From positions 1,426,001 through 1,490,000 of the forward strand of contig NZ_CP096032.1 in the NCBI RefSeq assembly GCF_023115425.1: a stretch of DNA of 64,000 nt. Direction: 5' to 3'. How positions within the stretch are numbered: position 1 is the first letter of the stretch; each line of letters begins with the position of its first letter. The stretch is from Synechococcus sp. A10-1-5-1 (GTDB lineage: Bacteria; Cyanobacteriota; Cyanobacteriia; PCC-6307; Cyanobiaceae). The notes under the pieces are model-generated. The model had not been told where the DNA came from and ran no database searches. It saw only the letters and a program-made list of their open reading frames with translations. The position numbers were made by a program, and so were the translations under genes. Shown piece after piece: positions 35,162 through 44,333 of the stretch.

Positions 35162-37648
35162 ATGCCCAAGGCGCGCCCCAAACAGCCGCTGCCCGACCCA
35201 TCCGACGAGCGTCGTATCCAGCCGATTGAGCTGCATCAGGAGATGCAGCGCTCGTACCTGGAATACGCCATGAGCGTGATCGTGGGACGGGCCTTGCCCG
35301 ATGCCCGCGATGGTCTCAAGCCCGTTCAACGGCGCATCCTGTTTGCGATGCATGAGCTGGGGCTCACCCCAGATCGCCCCTATCGAAAGTGCGCACGCGT
35401 CGTCGGCGACGTGCTGGGCAAATACCACCCCCACGGCGACCAGGCGGTCTATGACGCCCTGGTCCGCCTGGTGCAGACCTTTGCCAGCCGCAATCCGCTG
35501 CTGGATGGCCACGGCAACTTCGGCTCGGTGGATGACGACCCACCGGCGGCCATGCGTTACACCGAAACGCGGCTGGCACCGATCGCCAATGAGGCGATGC
35601 TCGATGAAATCGGCAGCGACACGGTCGATTTCGCCAACAACTTCGATGGCTCCCAGCAAGAGCCAACGGTGCTCCCGGCCCAACTGCCCTTCCTGCTGCT
35701 GAACGGCTGCACCGGCATCGCCGTCGGGATGGCCACCAACATTCCTCCCCACAACCTGGGGGAGGTGGTGGATGCCCTGATCGCCCTGGTGCGCAAACCG
35801 GAGCTCAGCGACGAAAAGCTGCTGGAACTAGTCCCCGGTCCCGACTTCCCCACCGGCGGTGAAGTTCTCACCGGCAGCGGCCTGCGGGACACCTATCTCT
35901 ACGGCCGCGGCAGCATCCCGATGCGAGGCGTTGCCCACATCGAGGAAATCCAACCGGGCAAGGGCCGCCACAAGCGCGGGGCCGTCGTAATCACAGAACT
36001 GCCCTATCAGCTGAGCAAGGCCGGTTGGATCGAAAAGCTGGCTGAGCAGGTCAACGACGGAAAGATCAACGGCATCGCCGACATCCGCGACGAATCCGAC
36101 CGCGAAGGCATGCGGGTCGTGGTGGAACTGCGCCGGGACGCCAACCCGGAGAAAGTCCTGGCGGACCTGCAGCGGCGCACCGCGCTCCAGAGCAATTACG
36201 GCGCGATCCTGCTGGCCCTGGTCCACGGCAAGCCGATCCAACTGAGCCTGCGCCAGCTGCTGCAGGAGTTCCTGGATTACCGGGAGCTGACCATCATTCG
36301 GCGAACCAAGCACGCCCTCAAGCGCGCGGAAGATCGCCTGGAAGTGGTCGAGGGCCTGATCACCGCCCTTAATGCTCTGCAGCGGGTGATCGAGATGATC
36401 ACCGCCGCACCCGATGCCTCCAGTGCGAAGGCCAGCCTGCAGGTGCATCTGGACATCAATGAACGCCAGGCCGATGCCGTGCTGGCCATGCCCCTCCGCC
36501 GGCTGACCGGCCTTGAACAAGAAAGCCTGCGCAAAGAAGCTGACGACCTGCTCCAAGAACGAGCCCGCCTGCGGCACCTGCTCGATGAACGGCCCGCCCT
36601 TCTGGACACGATGGTGGCCGAGTTCAAGGCGCTGAAGAAGCGCTTTGCCACGCCCAGGCGCACCCGGCTCGTGGAAGGCGGCGATGAGCTGGTGGCCCAG
36701 CGCACCGCCGCCCAACGGCCCAACACGGAGCTGCTGCGGCAGCGAGCCTTCGAAGGTCTCCCAAGCGACGGTCGCTTGGTGATCCAGGCCGATGGTCAGG
36801 TGAAGGTGGTAGGCCCCCAACTGCTAGGGCGGCTTCACCTGGATGAGCCAGCGCCCCTGGGCGACAACCCCTCACCCGCCCGCTTGATCCTGCCGATCAG
36901 CAGCCGTCCTGCCCTGTTGGCCTTCACGGACGCAGGCCGTGTGGCCCTACTGCGCTGGGAGTTTGCCGGGCAAAACCCGGGGACCCTGGAAAAGTTCCTG
37001 CCCGAGGGCATGAGTGGTGAGCGGGTCGTACAGCTGTTGCCGCTGCCAAAAGAGGCTGAGGGAAAGAGCGTTGGCCTCCTAAGCAGTGACGGTCGCTTCA
37101 AGCGCCTTCCTCTGGCTGACTTCCAAGATCTGTCCGGTCGGGCCACTTCCGTTCTGAAACTCAAGGAAGGGGTCAACCTCAAGCGCGTGGTTCTTTGCCA
37201 GGAAGGAGCAGATCTCGTGGTGGGGAGCAGCATTGGCCGCCTTTTGCGCCTAGAGGTCAACGAGGAGAATTTGCCAGTGATGGGGCGAAATGCCCAAGGT
37301 CCTGTGCTGCTGCGCCTATTGACAGGGGAAGAGATTTGCTTCGGTGCGATACTAAACGAGCAGAAGGAGTTATTTCTAGCCTCAGAAAACGGTATTTGCC
37401 ACAAAATAGATGTTGCCACCTATAGGAAAAACTCACGCGGCCAAATAGGCTCAATGGCGACAGGCCTTTCACTAGGCTCAAAGCTGGTTTTTGGATCAGA
37501 ATTCGTCAGTGGTCTTCTCTGCATCGAATTCAAAGATGGAAGATCCATTCGCATTGATATGGCCAGCCACACCCAACAAGCCACCTGTGACTTGAAAGAC
37601 TCAAAAACAATCTTTGTTCATCCGACATTAGGAAATGGCGAAGAATAA
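35162..37648 (+). CDS. Type IIA DNA topoisomerase subunit A (GyrA/ParC family)
   Basis: Breakage-reunion subunit, 828 residues. The catalytic tyrosine is Tyr133 in [10 protein letters not shown]. The winged-helix region has [20 protein letters not shown] and [17 protein letters not shown], with Gln94 where E. coli GyrA has Ser83. I cannot find a GyrA box (QRRGGKG-like) in the C-terminal domain (from about 530), so a ParC-like or relaxing enzyme is as likely as a true gyrase subunit. Composition falls sharply at about 37,320, so roughly the last 110 residues are written in AT-richer DNA. The 3' end overlaps the acyltransferase gene by 14 bases. Confidence 0.92.
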   Translation: MPKARPKQPLPDPSDERRIQPIELHQEMQRSYLEYAMSVIVGRALPDARDGLKPVQRRILFAMHELGLTPDRPYRKCARVVGDVLGKYHPHGDQAVYDALVRLVQTFASRNPLLDGHGNFGSVDDDPPAAMRYTETRLAPIANEAMLDEIGSDTVDFANNFDGSQQEPTVLPAQLPFLLLNGCTGIAVGMATNIPPHNLGEVVDALIALVRKPELSDEKLLELVPGPDFPTGGEVLTGSGLRDTYLYGRGSIPMRGVAHIEEIQPGKGRHKRGAVVITELPYQLSKAGWIEKLAEQVNDGKINGIADIRDESDREGMRVVVELRRDANPEKVLADLQRRTALQSNYGAILLALVHGKPIQLSLRQLLQEFLDYRELTIIRRTKHALKRAEDRLEVVEGLITALNALQRVIEMITAAPDASSAKASLQVHLDINERQADAVLAMPLRRLTGLEQESLRKEADDLLQERARLRHLLDERPALLDTMVAEFKALKKRFATPRRTRLVEGGDELVAQRTAAQRPNTELLRQRAFEGLPSDGRLVIQADGQVKVVGPQLLGRLHLDEPAPLGDNPSPARLILPISSRPALLAFTDAGRVALLRWEFAGQNPGTLEKFLPEGMSGERVVQLLPLPKEAEGKSVGLLSSDGRFKRLPLADFQDLSGRATSVLKLKEGVNLKRVVLCQEGADLVVGSSIGRLLRLEVNEENLPVMGRNAQGPVLLRLLTGEEICFGAILNEQKELFLASENGICHKIDVATYRKNSRGQIGSMATGLSLGSKLVFGSEFVSGLLCIEFKDGRSIRIDMASHTQQATCDLKDSKTIFVHPTLGNGEE

Positions 37649-38681
37649 GAGGTTAGGATATTTAGATCTACTTCGATTTATCGCCATCTCTGGTGTTATC
37701 GCTGCTCATACATCCCTAGCAAGCCACAGAGAAAGTATCCTGGGGCTTCAAGATTTTACGCTTGGTAGATTTGGAGTTCAATTATTCTTTTTAGTATCTG
37801 GCACTACCGTCTGGATTTCACTTAAAAGCTGTCAAAAGAATTTCTCGAAAAGCTGGCTGGCTTTCTTTACAAAAAGAATGTTTCGGATAGTTCCGTTATT
37901 CTTTTTTTTCAGCTTATGCATTTACGCCTTTAGAGGCTTTATTGATCCAGGAAGATACTTTAGTCCTCTTGCGGGATTGTTCCCTGACTCGATAAATATC
38001 GTCCCTGGCGGCTGGAGTATTTGGAATGAAATCTATTTCTATTTTTCTTTACCTGTTTATGTGATCATGCGAAGAAATCGAGCGCATGTCGCATTTTTAG
38101 GGGCATTACTTGCAACAGTTACTTACTGCATAGCAATAAGTCACACAGGGAGTAGCGCTTTGGTTCAAACACAACAATCTGATTTTGACTACTTAAATGT
38201 TTTTTCCCAGTTCATATTTTTTCAGATTGGCATTGAGATCGCTGCAAGAAACAAAACCAATCTGATTTACTTTTTCTGTGCATTTACTGGGGCATCGCTC
38301 ACATTCAAAGTCTTTTTCTTTAGGGATTTCTTACTAACGCCAGATTTCGGATCTGGATATATCAATGCAGGCATTGCACTAATATTGACAGGTGCTTACC
38401 TAATGGTCGCAAAAGCCTATGATGACCTATGCCGTTGGAACAAAAGCGTTATCGCTTATCTGGAAAGAATAGGTCGCTCAACATACACGATGTATGTCAT
38501 ACACTTCGGAGTGATAAGTTTTATCCCATTGCTAAATGGTCAGCTCGTTGATCAGATACCTCTAGAACTAGAAGTAGCTTTTGTATTGATTTGCACATAC
38601 TATCTGTCCATTCTTATTCAGCCAATTACTGAAAGCGTCTGGGTTTCAGTGGGCAACAAGTTTCTACAACGGGTTCCGTGA
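37635..38681 (+). CDS. Acyltransferase family 3 membrane protein
   Basis: 348 residues with about ten hydrophobic helices. The opening [19 protein letters not shown] has the Arg and His of the acyltransferase-3 (OafA/OatA-like) core, and [13 protein letters not shown] in the middle is also typical. These proteins carry acetyl or other acyl groups across the membrane to O-acetylate polysaccharide or peptidoglycan. There is no fused SGNH domain. The gene starts within the last 14 bases of the topoisomerase gene and is clearly AT-rich, unlike the genes to the left. Confidence 0.9.
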   Translation: MAKNKRLGYLDLLRFIAISGVIAAHTSLASHRESILGLQDFTLGRFGVQLFFLVSGTTVWISLKSCQKNFSKSWLAFFTKRMFRIVPLFFFFSLCIYAFRGFIDPGRYFSPLAGLFPDSINIVPGGWSIWNEIYFYFSLPVYVIMRRNRAHVAFLGALLATVTYCIAISHTGSSALVQTQQSDFDYLNVFSQFIFFQIGIEIAARNKTNLIYFFCAFTGASLTFKVFFFRDFLLTPDFGSGYINAGIALILTGAYLMVAKAYDDLCRWNKSVIAYLERIGRSTYTMYVIHFGVISFIPLLNGQLVDQIPLELEVAFVLICTYYLSILIQPITESVWVSVGNKFLQRVP

Positions 38682-38743
38682 GCGAGGCTGGCTGTTCATG
38701 AGAGGCAGTCAAGTTACAATAAAGGGGATACGAGCAAACATGG

Positions 38744-39568
38744 ATGGCCGACCTAAGGGAAGATAATCTTTTTGGTAGCTATTATGAGCAAAAAAAGAAT
38801 TGGTATTATGAGCACAAGTCAAAATATATAGAGTTTTTGATAAGCAAACACTTCCCTAAGTCAGTAAATAGTGAATTAAACTGCCTCGATATCGGAGCTG
38901 GAAATGGAATTATGGGAAGGATGATGCGTGATAGCCTTTCAAAGCGTGGTGTGTTTTCTAGATGGGATAGCGTAGATACTGAATACAAAGAGCAGGATTT
39001 AGTCAGGCTACGAAGTGTTGGATTAAATGCCAGCAAATCAATACCTTCTAAAAAATACGATTTAATATTGGCTATTGATGTAGCCGAACACGTGAATGAT
39101 GATCGTTCATTCTTTTGTTGTCTACTGGAACATCTATCTGTAGATGGTATTTGTGTAATTACGGTACCAGCATTTTCTTGGCTATGGTCAAGTCATGATA
39201 TCTTTCTAAAGCACTATCGCAGATATACGCGAACAGACCTAACTGCTACTCTTCAGGCATGTGGATATGATGATGTAGATAGTGGATTTCTTTTTAGCTT
39301 AATCCTACCAATAGCATTTGTGGTGAGAAGCATTGACCAACTCACGACCCGGACGCTTTCAAGTTTAGGTAAAAATAAACTTGCACTCACTCACAAAGGT
39401 CAACGTACGAAAGTAGGTTCAGTTACAAGCTCTTTGCTGCGATGCGGTCATAAACTTGAACGCTATCTGAAGAAAAGATCTTGGCGTGCAGCTGCTCTAT
39501 GGGGTGTCACCTGTTACTGTGTAGCCAAGTCGCTCAGCAAAGATGAAAAGAAAGTGGCTTACGACTAA
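38744..39568 (+). CDS. Class I SAM-dependent methyltransferase
   Basis: 274 residues. SAM-binding motif I is CLDIGAGNGIMGR (about 49-61). Later motifs include YDLILAIDVAEHVNDDRSF and LSVDGICVITVPAFSWLWSS, close to methyltransferase-11/23 types seen in polysaccharide loci. HDIFLKHYRRYTRTDL after motif III is common in those enzymes. The last third is basic, with a hydrophobic stretch (FLFSLILPIAFVVRSID) that may touch the membrane. It is AT-rich, and its 3' end overlaps the next gene by 26 bases. Confidence 0.88.
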   Translation: MADLREDNLFGSYYEQKKNWYYEHKSKYIEFLISKHFPKSVNSELNCLDIGAGNGIMGRMMRDSLSKRGVFSRWDSVDTEYKEQDLVRLRSVGLNASKSIPSKKYDLILAIDVAEHVNDDRSFFCCLLEHLSVDGICVITVPAFSWLWSSHDIFLKHYRRYTRTDLTATLQACGYDDVDSGFLFSLILPIAFVVRSIDQLTTRTLSSLGKNKLALTHKGQRTKVGSVTSSLLRCGHKLERYLKKRSWRAAALWGVTCYCVAKSLSKDEKKVAYD

Positions 39569-41294
39569 CATAGGCCTTGCTGTCTTATTCTTTATAGGTT
39601 TATTTTCTATATTTATAGCTGTATCTCTTGCGTCTTTCGGGATAGAGTTTCACCATGATTATTTCAGTATAATATCGGCTTATTTGCAGTCGCTGGGGCT
39701 AGCTCCGCATGCTGAAGCTTATAACCATTATGGAATCGTAGACTCAACCTTCAAGGAAATTATCTTGAAAATCTCCGGGAGATTGGTCTCTGTAAAAATC
39801 AGCTACGTCATAATTAATGTACTAACTTGCCTTCTAATTGCTTTTTCTACGAAGAAAAGGGGTTTACGTTTTTTTCTTGGAACATTTTCGATTCTCTGGT
39901 TTGTTCTAGATCCGTCTCTGCTTGGGATAAAAGATTTCAGTAGCTTCTTAGGAACAATTAGTCCGCCAGACTCCAAGTTGACAAAGCTAGCCTGGCCTTC
40001 TGATCTGGCGAACTTGTTTGGCGCATTATGGATTTTTCTCTCAATCCGTATGTATAGAAATTTGGAATTCACCTGGATTCTAAAAAGCAGAAATACAATA
40101 ATTTACGGACTATTATCTGGTTTGCTTGTAACCCTTACTTGGCTGACGAAGTTTACATTGGGTGCGTCTTTTTTTATGGCAGTTCTTATTTCGCTCGCGA
40201 CTTTATTCTTTTTAAACAGAAGAGATGATATCTTCCCGAAGGTTGTTTTATATTTTTTGCTTGGTGTAACCGGTTCATATCTGTTAATTATATCGGTTTA
40301 CCAACTGCTGTTTGATAATTTTTTATCAGCTTATTTTTACCAAACATTTACAGTTCAAAAAGACTTTTTTGGAGTTTCTGGGGACAGCGGAGGTGTAGGA
40401 ATACTGATCAATAAATATTTAGATATCCTTAAAGAAAAGCTATTTGGCCACCAGCTTTGGTGGCTGGCTGCTTTTTTCTTAGTGATGGCTATTACTTCGA
40501 GAGCAAGTATTGGTTTGGGTAGGTTAAAGAAGTTTTTTCTAGTATTCGTATCAACTATTGCAGGGTTTTATCTTTACAAAGATTACGGACACAGTATAAA
40601 AAGTGTTGATCATATTGCTTCATTTGTTTTCACTTCAAGTATTCTCATCTGGATCTTAACAATCGAGAAGTTCAGCGACATATTAACAAAAGATAGAATG
40701 GAGACATCGGATGGTCGCAGGAATGAATTAAATGTATTTCTTGTTTTCTTGACTCCTATATCTTACCTATCTCTTTTACAAATAGCACCTCTCGGGGACC
40801 CTCTTCATATTTGGTGGTCATCGCTATTTTTGTTTAATTTGGTCGCTTTGCAATGCATCTTATTTTGTGAACAAAGCTCGCTTGTAAATGGGTCCAGGAA
40901 TATCCTTTTAATAGGAATCTCGGTTTGTGCATTAACCTATGTTTCCTTGCAACTTAATCATAGCTACAAAGAGTTAATTAAGTTAAACAAATCGTCTCTG
41001 GAATTTGTCAGATTGGGAAAGGAGTATGGCATATTAGAAGGTTTAAGGGTGGATAGTAGGTCTAAACAGGGATCGTACTTAAAAAATATCGTCTCAACGA
41101 ATGTCAGTTTGAAAGTTATTGCAGGTCCAGATGCGCTTCCAGAGCTTTTATCTAATCCCTCGAAATATGCTAGATGGAGTAAGTGTCTAGGAGCACCTCT
41201 CAATATTGTTCGAAGAATATCACCTGAAAGGAATAGATATTCTGAAAATTTGGAAGTATGTATGGCACGTAACATGCCAGAGACTTCAGATTAG
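39543..41294 (+). CDS. Large multi-pass membrane protein, GT-C-like
   Basis: 583 residues with about eleven to thirteen hydrophobic helices and a soluble C-terminal ~130 residues. The first outside loop has EFHHDYFSIISAYLQSLG and then PHAEAYNHYG. An acidic, His-rich motif after helix 1 is what GT-C lipid-linked-sugar transferases use for catalysis. There is no clear family match, so the function stays open. It is AT-rich (the lowest GC in the window by eye), starts inside the methyltransferase gene and is the last gene of the island. The 70 bases to the uvrA stop hold nothing I can name. Confidence 0.75.
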   Translation: MKRKWLTTNIGLAVLFFIGLFSIFIAVSLASFGIEFHHDYFSIISAYLQSLGLAPHAEAYNHYGIVDSTFKEIILKISGRLVSVKISYVIINVLTCLLIAFSTKKRGLRFFLGTFSILWFVLDPSLLGIKDFSSFLGTISPPDSKLTKLAWPSDLANLFGALWIFLSIRMYRNLEFTWILKSRNTIIYGLLSGLLVTLTWLTKFTLGASFFMAVLISLATLFFLNRRDDIFPKVVLYFLLGVTGSYLLIISVYQLLFDNFLSAYFYQTFTVQKDFFGVSGDSGGVGILINKYLDILKEKLFGHQLWWLAAFFLVMAITSRASIGLGRLKKFFLVFVSTIAGFYLYKDYGHSIKSVDHIASFVFTSSILIWILTIEKFSDILTKDRMETSDGRRNELNVFLVFLTPISYLSLLQIAPLGDPLHIWWSSLFLFNLVALQCILFCEQSSLVNGSRNILLIGISVCALTYVSLQLNHSYKELIKLNKSSLEFVRLGKEYGILEGLRVDSRSKQGSYLKNIVSTNVSLKVIAGPDALPELLSNPSKYARWSKCLGAPLNIVRRISPERNRYSENLEVCMARNMPETSD

Positions 41295-41364
41295 CGTAAT
41301 TGATGATGCGCAAATACCTAAAGAATTCGTATTGCAAGGAAATATGATGCTGGTGTTTTTTCTT

Positions 41365-44307
41365 TTATGCAGCAGGATGCTGCGCTAACACTTGCTTGAG
41401 ATATCGCCCAGTATGTGAAACGGGGTGCTCCGCGACCTCCTCCGGAGTCCCCGTCACAACGATCTCCCCACCCTTGTCACCACCCTCGGGACCGAGGTCG
41501 ATGATCCAGTCAGAACAGCGGATCACATCCAAGTTATGCTCGATCACCAGGATCGAATTCCCCTTGTCGACAAGCCGCTGCATCACATCCATCAACTTGT
41601 GGACGTCGTAAAAGCTGAGACCCGTTGTGGGCTCATCGATCAAATAGAGGGTCTTGCCGGTGGCCCGTTTCGAGAGTTCAGTAGCCAACTTGACCCGCTG
41701 GGCCTCACCACCGGAGAGGGTTGGTGCGGGCTGACCAAGCTTGACGTAACCCAGGCCCACATCCACCAAGGTGCGCAACCGATCGGCGGCCTGAGGAATC
41801 GCTGAAAACACCTCGCAGGCCTGCTCCACCGTCATCTGCAGCACATCGGCGATGGTGTGGCCCTTGTATTTGACCTGCAACGTCTCGCGGTTGTAGCGCG
41901 CGCCCTTGCAGACGTCGCACTGGACGTAGACGTCGGGCAAGAAGTTCATCTCGATGACATTCACGCCCTGGCCGCTGCAGGCTTCGCAGCGACCACCCTT
42001 GACGTTGAAGCTGAACTGTCCGACGGCATAACCGCGGGCCTTGGCCTCCACTGTGGCCGCAAAGACCTGACGAATCGGATCAAAGGCCCCGGTGTAGGTC
42101 GCCGGGTTAGAGCGAGGCGTCCGGCCAATGGGTGATTGGTCGATCACGATCACCTTGTCGATCGCCTTGATCCCCTTCAGGTCCTCAACCCCAGCCGGGA
42201 AAGGAACTTTCAAACCAAGCTTGTGCTCCAGTGCAGGGTGCAGGAGCTCATTCACCATGGTGCTCTTGCCGCTACCACTCACTCCGGTCACACAGACCAA
42301 GCGGCCCAAGGGGAACTCCACGTCAAAACCGCTGAGGTTGTTGCGCGCGCAACCCACCAAAGTGAGCTTGCGGGAACCGTTGGCGCGACGTTCAGCAGGT
42401 GTCGGAATGGCCCGGCGGCCACTTAGGTAGGCACCGGTCAACGACTCCTCGGCCGCCAACAGAGTCTCGAAATCGCCCTCAGCAACAATCCTGCCGCCAT
42501 GCACTCCGGCTCCAGGGCCAATGTCGACGATGTAGTCGGCGGCGCGAATCGTGTCCTCGTCGTGCTCCACCACGATCAAGGTGTTGCCCAAATCTCTGAG
42601 CTTCACCAGGGTGTTCAGCAGCCGGTCGTTGTCGCGCTGGTGCAAACCGATGCTGGGCTCGTCGAGCACGTAGAGCACCCCCGTCAGACCCGCACCGATC
42701 TGGGTGGCCAGGCGAATCCGCTGGGCCTCACCGCCAGAGAGGGTCATCGCTGGGCGATCCAGGCTCAGGTAATCCAGGCCCACGTCCAAGAGGAACTTGA
42801 GCCGCATGCGGATCTCCCGCAGCACCAAATCGCCAATTTGAATTTGGCGAGCATTGAGCAGGGCCGGACCCTCGATGCCCATCAGCTCTTCGATCCGGCG
42901 CAGGCTCTCGCCAACACTGCTGTTGGTGAGCTCATGGATCCGATAGGGCCCCACCCGCACAGCTAAGGCTTCGGGCTTGAGGCGCAAACCATGGCAGCTG
43001 GCGCAGGGGACCAACTCCAGATACTTCTCTAATTTCTGGCGGATTGATTCGCCACTGGCATCGCGCAGTTGGCGCTCGAGGATCGGCAGGATCCCTTCGA
43101 ACGGCCGCAGGTAGGTCTGGTTTTTCTTGTAGCGGCTATCGGCCTGGATCGGAATCGGTTCCCTTGACCCATTCAGGAGCACGTCCTGCTGCTCCGTCGT
43201 CAGCTCATTCCACGGCGTCTTGATCTCAAAGCCAAAGGCCTCTCCCACCGAATAGAGCAGGGAGAAGTAATAGGAGTTGTCCTTCTCGGCCCAGGGAGCA
43301 ACCGCCGCGTACACCGGTAGCGAAGGATCAGGGATCACCCGCTCCTTGGTGAATTGGCGCAGATGGCCAATGCCGTGGCAATCCGCGCAGGCGCCGTAGG
43401 GACTGTTGAAGGAGAAGAGCCGCGGCGAGAGCTCCTCCATCACCGCGCCGTGGACGGGGCATGCGAAGTTCTCGGAATAGAGACGCTCCTTCTCGACCTC
43501 GGGCGGCAACTCCTCCCCGGACTTGGGCACCACTTCAACCAGTGCCAAGCCATCACCGCGCTTGAGCGCCGTGCGGAGGGAATCGGTCAGGCGCTCCTGA
43601 ATGCCCTCGCGGGCCACCAGGCGATCCACCACCACCTCGATGTTGTGGGAGTGGTTCTTGTCGAGCTCGATGTTGTCGGCGAGTTCGCGCACCTCACCGT
43701 TGATGCGCACCCGGGCAAAACCCTCGGCCACCAAGCCGGACAGCAACTTGACGTGGGTGCCCTTCTTGCCGCGAACCACAGGAGCGAGGAGCTGGTAACG
43801 GGTCCCCTCCGGCAGGGTGAGGATCTGATCGACCATCTCGTCGATGGACTGGGGCCGAATCGAGCGATCGCACTCAGGGCAATGGGGCTCCCCGGCTCGA
43901 CCAAACAAAAGACGGAGGTAGTCCTGAATCTCCGTGACCGTGCCCACCGTGGAACGAGGGTTGTGGCTCGTGGATTTCTGATCGATCGAGATCGCAGGCG
44001 AAAGGCCCTCGATCGCATCCACATCGGGCTTGTCGACCTGGCCCAGGAACTGCCGGGCGTAGGCCGAGAGGCTCTCGACGTAGCGGCGCTGGCCTTCCGC
44101 AAAAATCGTGTCGAAGGCCAGGGAGCTCTTGCCGCTACCGCTGACCCCGGTGAAGACCACCAGTTGGTTCCGGGGAATCGTGACGTCAACGTTTTTAAGG
44201 TTGTGCTGGCGCGCACCTCGCACCCGAATCACATCCTCCAAGGAGCCGCCGTTGAGGGCCTGAAGCGCAGCCTTCTCGTTCACGCTTTTGGCGAGGGCGC
44301 GGGGCAT
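41365..44307 (-). CDS. uvrA: Excinuclease ABC subunit A
   Basis: Damage-recognition ATPase of nucleotide excision repair, 980 residues. Both ABC modules are present: Walker A GVSGSGKSSLAFDTIF near the N-terminus and GVSGSGKSTMVNELLHPA in the second half, with signatures LSGGEAQRIRLATQIG and LSGGEAQRVKLATELS. The second zinc finger is the usual CEAC...CDVC. The first reads CPVH...CADC, with His in place of the second Cys. GC content returns to the high level of the chromosome here. The recN gene lies upstream, 26 bases away. Confidence 0.98.
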   Translation of the reverse strand: MPRALAKSVNEKAALQALNGGSLEDVIRVRGARQHNLKNVDVTIPRNQLVVFTGVSGSGKSSLAFDTIFAEGQRRYVESLSAYARQFLGQVDKPDVDAIEGLSPAISIDQKSTSHNPRSTVGTVTEIQDYLRLLFGRAGEPHCPECDRSIRPQSIDEMVDQILTLPEGTRYQLLAPVVRGKKGTHVKLLSGLVAEGFARVRINGEVRELADNIELDKNHSHNIEVVVDRLVAREGIQERLTDSLRTALKRGDGLALVEVVPKSGEELPPEVEKERLYSENFACPVHGAVMEELSPRLFSFNSPYGACADCHGIGHLRQFTKERVIPDPSLPVYAAVAPWAEKDNSYYFSLLYSVGEAFGFEIKTPWNELTTEQQDVLLNGSREPIPIQADSRYKKNQTYLRPFEGILPILERQLRDASGESIRQKLEKYLELVPCASCHGLRLKPEALAVRVGPYRIHELTNSSVGESLRRIEELMGIEGPALLNARQIQIGDLVLREIRMRLKFLLDVGLDYLSLDRPAMTLSGGEAQRIRLATQIGAGLTGVLYVLDEPSIGLHQRDNDRLLNTLVKLRDLGNTLIVVEHDEDTIRAADYIVDIGPGAGVHGGRIVAEGDFETLLAAEESLTGAYLSGRRAIPTPAERRANGSRKLTLVGCARNNLSGFDVEFPLGRLVCVTGVSGSGKSTMVNELLHPALEHKLGLKVPFPAGVEDLKGIKAIDKVIVIDQSPIGRTPRSNPATYTGAFDPIRQVFAATVEAKARGYAVGQFSFNVKGGRCEACSGQGVNVIEMNFLPDVYVQCDVCKGARYNRETLQVKYKGHTIADVLQMTVEQACEVFSAIPQAADRLRTLVDVGLGYVKLGQPAPTLSGGEAQRVKLATELSKRATGKTLYLIDEPTTGLSFYDVHKLMDVMQRLVDKGNSILVIEHNLDVIRCSDWIIDLGPEGGDKGGEIVVTGTPEEVAEHPVSHTGRYLKQVLAQHPAA

Positions 44308-44333
44308 CCAGGCGGCTCTAAGAGGCGAGGAGT

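Noticed and set aside
41295-41364. Integrase attachment site or tRNA at the right edge of the AT-rich island
   Set aside because: No tRNA-like sequence, direct repeat or recombinase gene is visible there; homologous recombination explains the island better.
41372-41390. Hairpin GCAGCAGGATGCTGC at the uvrA 3' end beside a T-rich run
   Set aside because: The T-run lies on the wrong side for a terminator of either the membrane-protein gene or uvrA, and the hairpin is inside the uvrA coding sequence.
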